Assembly (NCBI GenBank): GCA_937975765.1
Contig: CALJUR010000081.1
Location: forward strand, 1 to 64,000
Source: an uncultured Myxococcales bacterium
GTDB lineage: Bacteria > Myxococcota_A > UBA9042 > DTJE01
Length of the DNA: 64,000 nt
Direction: 5' to 3'
The translations under genes and the position numbers were made by a program. This document shows, one piece after another, positions 58,622 to 64,000 of the stretch. The notes beneath the pieces are model-generated. The model ran no database searches and was not told the DNA's origin. It was given only the letters and a program-made list of their open reading frames with translations. Position 1 is the first letter of the stretch; the number at the start of each line of letters is the position of its first letter.

Positions 58622-60034
58622 TCACTCCGTCTCCCCCGCCGTCGCCTGGGCCGTCTGCCCCGTCCCGTACACGTCGGACCCGCCCCGGGCGAAGCGCCCG
58701 GCGAGGTCGTCCGGGAACTGCCACGCCACCAGGTGCCCCGACTGCGTCGCCATCCACAGGTTCCGCCCGGCCAGCAGCGGCGTCCCCGCGATCGCCACGG
58801 GCACCGTGAACGACAGCCCCTCCGTGAACGCCACCGCCCCGGCCGCGTCCGTCCGCAGCAGCGACGCCACCTTCCGCCCGTCTGAAGCGATCGCAGCAAC
58901 GCGCGGCGCCGCTCCCAGGAACGGGTACGCCGTCCCGGCCGCCATGCCCAGGTCGCCGCGCCCCACCAACGAGCCGCGGTCGAACAGGTCCCGCACTACC
59001 GCGACCTCCCCGGATTCCAGCACCGCCACCACCGCCCCGGACGCGTCCGCCAGCAGCCCGCCGGCGACCTTCCCGTCCAGCGGCGTCGTCCACTCGGTCG
59101 TGAACGTCGCGCCCTTCTCGGTCATCGCCGCCAGCCGGCCGTCCTCCATCGCCACGAACACCCGCCCATCCACCTCGACGGGAGGCGCCGCGGGACGCGC
59201 CGGCAGCATCGCCACCGCGACCGGCCCGGACGGGTTCGCCCCGATTCGCACCGCGTGCAGCGTCCCGTCCCTCCACAGCACGTACAGGCGCAGCCCGCCG
59301 GCCGACACCACGGGCGGGAAGGCGTCGTCCTCCCCCGCCGTCACCGGGGCCGCCGTGAAGACGCTGGCCGTGCGCGACTTCTCGTCGAACAGCACGACCT
59401 TGCCGGAGACCGTCGGCCAGCCCGCCACGCCGAAGTCCAGGTCGCGGCGTCCGGAGGTCGCTATCCCCCCCACGGGCGTATCGGACGGGATCGCGTCGAT
59501 CTGTACCCCCGTCAACGCATCCCTTCGTACCACCCCCCCGGAGTGCGCCACGTACACGTGGACGCCCCGGCTGACCGTCGGCGCCAGCACGGTCGCCGCC
59601 GAACCGACCTCGACCGCCTCCTCCAGCCGACCCGCCGGGTCCACCCTGCGCAGCACCAGCGTCGAGGCCCCGCCCGCGTCCACGGTGCGGCACGCCACGA
59701 AGACCCCGCCGTCCGCGTCCGCCACCGGCCCGGCCGGGTCGCGGCACTCGAGGTCGTGGTCCGCCACCAGGCAGTCGGTGTCGGCCGACCGGTCGCCCTC
59801 CACCACCGCGCAGCAGCCGTCCCCGGCCACCGGCAGCGCCCCGTCGCAGCGGCCCGACTTGAAGCAGTAGCCGTCCTCGCAGGCGGTGTAGCCCTGCCCG
59901 GCGGGACAGTCCGCCAGGGTCCGGCACTTCGGCGCCTGGACGTCGTCGTAGCACGCCGCCAGCAGCGGCACGGCCAGCGCCAGAAGTCCGCACGGGAACC
60001 GGCGCGACGGGGGGCATCGAGGGGGGGGAGACAT
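58622..60034 (-). CDS. Exported lipoprotein with a probable PQQ-like beta-propeller
   Basis: A 470-residue lipoprotein with lipobox LLAAC near residue 26. Two or three Cys-rich units follow (CRTLADCPAGQGY, CFKSGRCDGALP). From about residue 95 there is a series of beta-propeller-like strand repeats (GVFVACRTVD, GVHVYVAHSGG, VVLFDEKSRTAS, RLYVLWRDGTL, RVFVAMEDGRL, NLWMATQSGHLVAW) like PQQ/WD-type blades. No catalytic residue is seen. It may bind a partner or ligand. The ATG at 60034 has AAGGTG upstream. It is the first gene of the lipoprotein operon. Confidence 0.75.
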   Translation of the reverse strand: MSPPPRCPPSRRFPCGLLALAVPLLAACYDDVQAPKCRTLADCPAGQGYTACEDGYCFKSGRCDGALPVAGDGCCAVVEGDRSADTDCLVADHDLECRDPAGPVADADGGVFVACRTVDAGGASTLVLRRVDPAGRLEEAVEVGSAATVLAPTVSRGVHVYVAHSGGVVRRDALTGVQIDAIPSDTPVGGIATSGRRDLDFGVAGWPTVSGKVVLFDEKSRTASVFTAAPVTAGEDDAFPPVVSAGGLRLYVLWRDGTLHAVRIGANPSGPVAVAMLPARPAAPPVEVDGRVFVAMEDGRLAAMTEKGATFTTEWTTPLDGKVAGGLLADASGAVVAVLESGEVAVVRDLFDRGSLVGRGDLGMAAGTAYPFLGAAPRVAAIASDGRKVASLLRTDAAGAVAFTEGLSFTVPVAIAGTPLLAGRNLWMATQSGHLVAWQFPDDLAGRFARGGSDVYGTGQTAQATAGETE

Positions 60035-60143
60035 CGGGTTCACCTTGTCCTGCCAGGGTTCGGGAGCCCTTCGATGGTAGGTGTCCGAAGGGGACGGGGT
60101 CAAGGAAACGACGGCCGGATACCGCGCGAGGCACCCTGACGGG

Positions 60144-60941
60144 TCAGCGCCCGCCGCCCTCGGTACGGGACGGGTCGCGGGCCGGGATGGTGTTGAACCA
60201 GGATTGCAGGAAGGCGCGCAGCGGGTCGATCTCCTTGCCGTACAGGTAGGACGGGCCCAGCGACGGCCGCCCCTTCTCGTCCGTCAGCCCCGCCGACGGC
60301 GCCATGTCCCCGCGCAGCACCTCGCGGTTCCCCTCGTCCGGCTTGCTGCGCCACATGGCCCGGCGCGCGCGCTGTTCGGCCTGCCACTGCGACTGCAGCC
60401 GCAGCAGGTCGTCCAGGTCCGCGGGCAGCGACGGCGCCATCGCCCGCAGCAGCCGCACCGTGGCCTCGGCATCCGCGGTGGCCCGGTGGGCGGTGTCCAT
60501 CGTGACGCCGAAGTGCCGCACCGCCTCCTCCAGCCGGTGCCGGTTCCCCGGCATCAGCCCGCGCGCGAACACCAGCACGTCCACGACGTGGCACTTCGGC
60601 AGTTCCAGGCCCACCCGCCGCAGTTCCGCCTGCAGCAGCGGCAGGTCGTAGCCCAGCACGTTGTACCCGACGACGACCTGCCCCTGGATGCGCTGCACGA
60701 TCCCGGCGGCGAAGTGCGCGAACGTCGGTCTTCCCTTCAGGTCCGCGTCCGTCACGCCGGTCTTCTCCAGCGACGCCTCGGACAGCGGCCGCGTCGGGTC
60801 CATCATCTCGCAGAACGGGTCCGTGACCGTGTCGCCCTGGAACGTCACCACGGCAATCTCGAAGATCCGGTCCTCGGTCACCGACAGGCCGGTCGTCTCC
60901 GTGTCCAGCCCGACCAGCGGCAGTTCCATCCACTGTGCCAC
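60144..60941 (-). CDS. DnaQ-like 3'-5' exonuclease
   Basis: A 265-residue DEDDh-type exonuclease. The three Exo motifs are visible: VGLDTETTGL (Exo I, D-x-E), VVGYNVLGYDLPLL (Exo II) and HRATADAEATVRLL (Exo III, with HxAxxD). It could be a proofreading epsilon-like subunit or an independent nuclease; the extra C-terminal 90 residues are not found in DnaQ. The start is a GTG at 60941 with AGGAGG five bases upstream. Confidence 0.85.
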   Translation of the reverse strand: MAQWMELPLVGLDTETTGLSVTEDRIFEIAVVTFQGDTVTDPFCEMMDPTRPLSEASLEKTGVTDADLKGRPTFAHFAAGIVQRIQGQVVVGYNVLGYDLPLLQAELRRVGLELPKCHVVDVLVFARGLMPGNRHRLEEAVRHFGVTMDTAHRATADAEATVRLLRAMAPSLPADLDDLLRLQSQWQAEQRARRAMWRSKPDEGNREVLRGDMAPSAGLTDEKGRPSLGPSYLYGKEIDPLRAFLQSWFNTIPARDPSRTEGGGR

Positions 60942-61115
60942 GATGCCTCCTGTGCCGGCGCGCGCCCCTTCGACGCGCCCCTGGACGCGCCCCTGGACGC
61001 GCCCCGGATCCCTCGCCACCGCCTTGTTGACGTTCCGGCGATGACATCCTATTCTAGTTCGTGCCGGATCGGACGGCGCCCGCCGGATCGGTCCGGACCC
61101 CTTCAGGGTTCCTGT

Positions 61116-61134
61116 TCCCCCAGCCGGTGGGGGA
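61116..61134. terminator. Hairpin between exonuclease and tryptophanase genes
   Basis: A perfect 7-bp stem (TCCCCCA / TGGGGGA) with a 5-nt loop lies 80 nt past the tryptophanase stop codon. No T-run is present, so a terminator is only one reading. Confidence 0.4.
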
Positions 61135-61213
61135 GACCAATCCGCCCGTTTCAACGCCCGCTCTCTCCCGCCGGCTCACTCCACCCTGGGGTCCCCGGGG
61201 GTACGCAGGCGCA

Positions 61214-62584
61214 TCAGGCCGGCCTGAACGTGGACATGAAGTGGCGCAGCACCGGCGCCTCGTAGTCGAATTCCAGCCCGCGGATCTCGTTGCGCCGCCG
61301 GAACACCTCGACCACGACCTCGACCAGGTACTCGATGTGGCTCTGGGTGTAGACGCGCCGGGGGATCGCCAGCCGCACCAGTTCGTTCGGTGCGCCGATG
61401 AACCGGCCGTCGTCGCCCCAGCGCCCGAACATCACCGACCCGATCTCGCAGCACCGCACGCCGCCCTCGACGTACAGGGCCGCCACCAGCGCCTGGCCGG
61501 GGAAGTTCTGGGCCGGGACGTCCGGCAGGAACCGCCTGGCGTCGATGTAGATCGCGTGGCCACCCGGCGGTTCGAAGATCGGCACGCCCGCCTCGATCAG
61601 CCGTTCCCCCAGGAACGCGACGCTGCGGATCCGGTACCGCATGTAGTCCGGGTCCAGCACCTCGTCCAGGCCCTGGGCCATCGCCTCCAGGTCGCGCCCG
61701 GCCAGGCCGCCGTAAGTCGGGAAGCCCTCGGTCAGGATCAGCAGGCTGCGGCACTTCAGCGCCAGGTCGTCGTCCTGCAGCGCCAGGAAGCCGCCGATGT
61801 TGACCAGCGCGTCCTTCTTGGCGGACATCAGCACGCCCTGGCACAGCGAGAACGCCTCCACCGCGATCTCGCGCAGCGACTTGTCCCGGTAGCCCTCCTC
61901 GCGCTGCTGCACGAACCACGCGTTCTCGGCGAAGCGGGCCGCGTCGATGTACATCGGCAGGCCGTGCCGGTCGCACACCGCCTTCACGGCCTTCAGGTTG
62001 GCCATCGACACGGGCTGTCCGCCGGTGGCGTTGTTGGTGATGGTCATCATCACGCAGGGGATGCGGGCCGGGCCGACCTTCTCGATCAGCCGTTCCAGCG
62101 CGGCCACGTCCATGTCGCCCTTGAACGGGGCCTGGGTGACCGGGTCGGTGTTGCGCGGATCCATCAGGTCCACGGCCTCGGCGCCGCCGTGCTCGATGTT
62201 GGCCCGGGTCGTGTCGAAATGGGTGTTCGACGGGATCACCTTGCCGGGCCCGCCGATCACCGAGAAGAGGATGCGCTCGGCGGCGCGGCCCTGGTGCGTT
62301 GGGATGATATGCCTCAACCCGGTGAGGCTTTTCACCACGCTCTCGAAGCGGTGGAACGACCGGGCGCCCGCGTACGACTCGTCGCCGCGCATCATGGCTG
62401 CCCACTGCTCGGAGGACATGGCCGAGGTGCCCGAATCCGTCAGCAGGTCGATCAGCACGTCCTCCGCCGGGATCTTGAACGGGTTGTAGCCGGCCTGCTC
62501 CAGGATGGCCTGGCGCTGCTCGCGCGTGGTCATCTTGATGGGCTCGACCATCTTGATCTTGAAAGGCTCGATAATCGTTCGCAT
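61214..62584 (-). CDS. tnaA: Tryptophanase (tryptophan indole-lyase)
   Basis: A 456-residue PLP enzyme that splits tryptophan to indole, pyruvate and ammonia. DLLTDSGTSAMSSEQ, PTHQGRAAE, NATGGQPVSMANL and the PLP-Lys segment MSAKKDALVNIGG are family signatures. Where tyrosine phenol-lyase has Arg (VRSMERG) this has VRCCEIGS with Ile, and LRHF keeps the His of tryptophanase, so tryptophanase is favoured. The ATG at 62584 has GGAGG upstream. A TTGTCA-17-TAGAGT promoter lies at 62625-62653. The leader is only about 34 nt and shows no tnaC-like Trp codon. Confidence 0.92.
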   Translation of the reverse strand: MRTIIEPFKIKMVEPIKMTTREQRQAILEQAGYNPFKIPAEDVLIDLLTDSGTSAMSSEQWAAMMRGDESYAGARSFHRFESVVKSLTGLRHIIPTHQGRAAERILFSVIGGPGKVIPSNTHFDTTRANIEHGGAEAVDLMDPRNTDPVTQAPFKGDMDVAALERLIEKVGPARIPCVMMTITNNATGGQPVSMANLKAVKAVCDRHGLPMYIDAARFAENAWFVQQREEGYRDKSLREIAVEAFSLCQGVLMSAKKDALVNIGGFLALQDDDLALKCRSLLILTEGFPTYGGLAGRDLEAMAQGLDEVLDPDYMRYRIRSVAFLGERLIEAGVPIFEPPGGHAIYIDARRFLPDVPAQNFPGQALVAALYVEGGVRCCEIGSVMFGRWGDDGRFIGAPNELVRLAIPRRVYTQSHIEYLVEVVVEVFRRRNEIRGLEFDYEAPVLRHFMSTFRPA

Positions 62585-62624
62585 GCCGCCTCCACTGGGA
62601 ACGGGTCGTCGATCCAACGTGCGG

Positions 62625-62653
62625 ACTCTATCGCCCCGGCCGCCGCCTGACAA
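62625..62653 (-). promoter_or_regulatory. tnaA promoter
   Basis: On the minus strand, TTGTCA (62653-62648), 17 nt and TAGAGT (62630-62625). The predicted start is about 62618, giving a short leader before the ATG at 62584. Confidence 0.6.
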
Positions 62654-62717
62654 CACCTCGTTGCACGGCCCCGGGGCTTCCTTCCGAAGCGCCTGGCGGC
62701 CGGGTTCTCCGGGAATC

Positions 62718-62734
62718 TTGCTGCACTGCGTCAA
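62718..62734. promoter_or_regulatory. Candidate Crp/Fnr-type palindromic operator
   Basis: The 17-bp sequence TTGCTGCACTGCGTCAA is an imperfect palindrome of the form TTGnnGCAnTGCnnCAA, with 12 of 16 paired positions matching. It lies between the divergent tnaA and Crp/Fnr genes, the right place for a regulator that controls both. Confidence 0.5.
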
Positions 62735-62789
62735 TCTGGCATGACCGTTGCTTCGGATCCGGGCAGGTGGCTCCTTGCATGGAGTATCG

Positions 62790-63479
62790 ATGAACACCAG
62801 CCAGCGATTCCATCGTGTGCCTCTCTTCGAAGGCTTGACGGACGCGCAGTTGCTGCACCTGGAGGACGTCGGGACCGAGGTCGCCTTCACCCGCGGCGAG
62901 GACCTGTTCCGCCAGGGCGATCCGGCCGACGCGCTGCACGTGGTGCTGCGCGGCCGCGTCAAGCAGGTGCGCCACGCGACGTCGGGCTCGTCCACGATCC
63001 TGGACGTGCTGTCGGTGGGCGACGACCTCGACATCGCCAGCGTGGTCGACGGCCGGCTGCACTCGACCTCCGCCCGCGCGCTGTCCGACGGCACGACCTG
63101 GCGGCTGCCGACCGTGGCATTCCGTCGCCTGCTGGGCGAGTGGCCGCAACTGGCCGGCAACCTGCTGCGCCTGCTGGCCGTCCGGCAGCGGGAACTGGTC
63201 GAGGACCTGTCCGCCCTGGCCGTGCTGAACGTGGAAGGCCGGCTGTGCCGCACGATGGCGGACCTGTGCCGCCGGTACGGGATCCTGGGCGACTGCCGCG
63301 GCGTGATCCTGGACCTGGCGCTGACGCGGCAGGACCTGGCGGACCTGACCGGCACCACGCTGGAGACCGCGATCCGGGCGCTGAACCGGCTGCGGGGCCA
63401 CGGCCTGGTCACCTGGGAGGGCCGCCGCTTCTTCGTGCCGGACATGAAGGCGCTGGAAGGGGTCATCGCCGCCGCTTGA
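62790..63479 (+). CDS. Crp/Fnr-family transcriptional regulator
   Basis: A 229-residue regulator. A cyclic-nucleotide-type beta-roll is followed by a long helix and a C-terminal helix-turn-helix (LALTRQDLADLTGTTLETAIRALNRLRGHGLV). There is no Cys cluster of the FNR type, so it does not look like an oxygen-sensing Fe-S FNR. The ATG at 62790 follows GGAGTATCG. It is divergent from tnaA and may control it. Confidence 0.88.
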   Translation: MNTSQRFHRVPLFEGLTDAQLLHLEDVGTEVAFTRGEDLFRQGDPADALHVVLRGRVKQVRHATSGSSTILDVLSVGDDLDIASVVDGRLHSTSARALSDGTTWRLPTVAFRRLLGEWPQLAGNLLRLLAVRQRELVEDLSALAVLNVEGRLCRTMADLCRRYGILGDCRGVILDLALTRQDLADLTGTTLETAIRALNRLRGHGLVTWEGRRFFVPDMKALEGVIAAA

Positions 63480-63684
63480 GGGCGTACGCCGCCATCGCCC
63501 GGCCCGGACCCGGCACCGCATTCCCGGCACCTGGCGGCGCCGTTTCCCCGCGCGACCCGCACGGCCTTCCTTGCACCCGGCCCGCCGGCCAACGCGGGGC
63601 GTTCCCACGGCTTGCGATTCCTGCACGGCACTGGGATGATCCGATGCGTATGCCACAGCCCGGTCCCCGGCACGAGGTGAGGCC

Positions 63685-64000
63685 ATGATCGCGCCCGAAC
63701 CCTCCCGACCGCACGTCCCGATCAAGCAGCCGCACGGCCTGTCCGTGCGCGCGAGGTGGCTGCGAGACTACTTCTTCGAGGGCGTGAAGCGGCCCTGGCG
63801 GAACGAGTTCCAGTGCTTCACGACGGGCACGCCGTGGGACGTGGTCTACGACGAACTGACGTACTACATCGTCCCGGAGACCTACGCGTTCTTCCAGCCG
63901 TTCCGGTCGTCGGCGCTGCAGGCGGCGAGGCCGGTGCCGGTGCCGGCGGACTTCTGGCTGTGGAGCCTGCCCGAGCGACGTGCCTGGTTCACCCGCGAGG
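63685..64000 (+). CDS. Partial gene of unknown function (cut by window end)
   Basis: Begins with ATG at 63685 after GAGGTGAGGCC and runs off the right edge after 105 codons without a stop. The N-terminus is acidic and Pro-rich, then RWLRDYFFEGVKRPWRNEF and aromatic-rich sequence (YDELTYYIVPETYAFF). I cannot assign a family from this fragment. It follows the Crp/Fnr gene by 205 nt. Confidence 0.65.
   Translation, partial: MIAPEPSRPHVPIKQPHGLSVRARWLRDYFFEGVKRPWRNEFQCFTTGTPWDVVYDELTYYIVPETYAFFQPFRSSALQAARPVPVPADFWLWSLPERRAWFTRE

Noticed and set aside
61214..62584. Tyrosine phenol-lyase
   Set aside because: The position of the TPL substrate-binding Arg is Ile in VRCCEIGS, and the LRHF His is as in tryptophanase.
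62585..62618. tnaC leader peptide
   Set aside because: The leader is only about 34 nt and contains no Trp-codon-bearing short frame.
1..64000. tRNA genes
   Set aside because: No cloverleaf or T-loop signature was recognised by eye. A tRNAscan-SE run would be needed to exclude one fully.

Overview
The window is GC-rich DNA (about 70% G+C by eye) from a Gram-negative bacterium. It carries many exported lipoproteins, several of them Cys-rich with Asp/Pro-rich linkers. It also has a PEGA-domain Ser/Thr kinase, a DUF6600 protein, a Gld-type ABC exporter and an anaerobe-type acyl-CoA dehydratase/activase. This mix and the partial 16S sequence suggest Myxococcota or a related former deltaproteobacterial lineage. 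That placement is inference; no database was searched. Bases 1-52 are Illumina P5 adapter, so the left edge is an artefactual contig end inside the 16S gene.

Layout. (1) 53-5482, all on the minus strand: cysS, a J-like protein, def, fmt, a lipoprotein and a small conserved protein run into the truncated 16S gene, which has three tandem TTGACA promoters. (2) 5534-9809: a CPBP membrane protease, then a FadD-type acyl-CoA ligase and a GNAT acetyltransferase convergent with a CoA-binding protein. (3) 9934-27530: mostly envelope genes. These are Cys-rich lipoproteins, a metallophosphoesterase, a CAP-domain lipoprotein, a 1050-residue lipoprotein with a probable BPI/TULIP region, a caspase-fold-like lipoprotein, a PEGA Ser/Thr kinase and a DUF6600 protein. 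An 8-nt tandem repeat and GC hairpins fill the convergent gap at 20191-20528. (4) 27727-34653: a polysaccharide trio (UDP-galactopyranose mutase-like flavoprotein, GT2, polysaccharide deacetylase), a large unknown protein, two small lipoproteins and an M74 murein endopeptidase. (5) 34716-40606: a GldA/F/G-type ABC exporter with a DUF4340 protein. (6) 40995-46086: a 1475-residue activase/dehydratase fusion and a TetR regulator whose stop codon lies in a 147-bp AT-rich inverted-repeat element. (7) 46256-53241: an OprO/P-like porin, an SGNH hydrolase, coaE, HU, pgi, upp, hpt and an MBL hydrolase. (8) 53276-60034: an operon of three exported lipoproteins. The middle one contains a sharply bounded, in-frame segment of about 430 bp at about 50% G+C. 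(9) 60144-64000: a DnaQ-type exonuclease, tryptophanase divergent from a Crp/Fnr regulator with a 17-bp palindrome between them, and a truncated unknown gene.

Genes are tightly packed. Many pairs overlap by 1-4 nt (ATGA, TGATG), and GTG starts with good Shine-Dalgarno sequences are common. Recognisable sigma70-type promoters stand out against the GC-rich background, and several have -35 hexamers that contain the stop codon of the preceding gene. No tRNA, CRISPR array or intact insertion sequence was seen.
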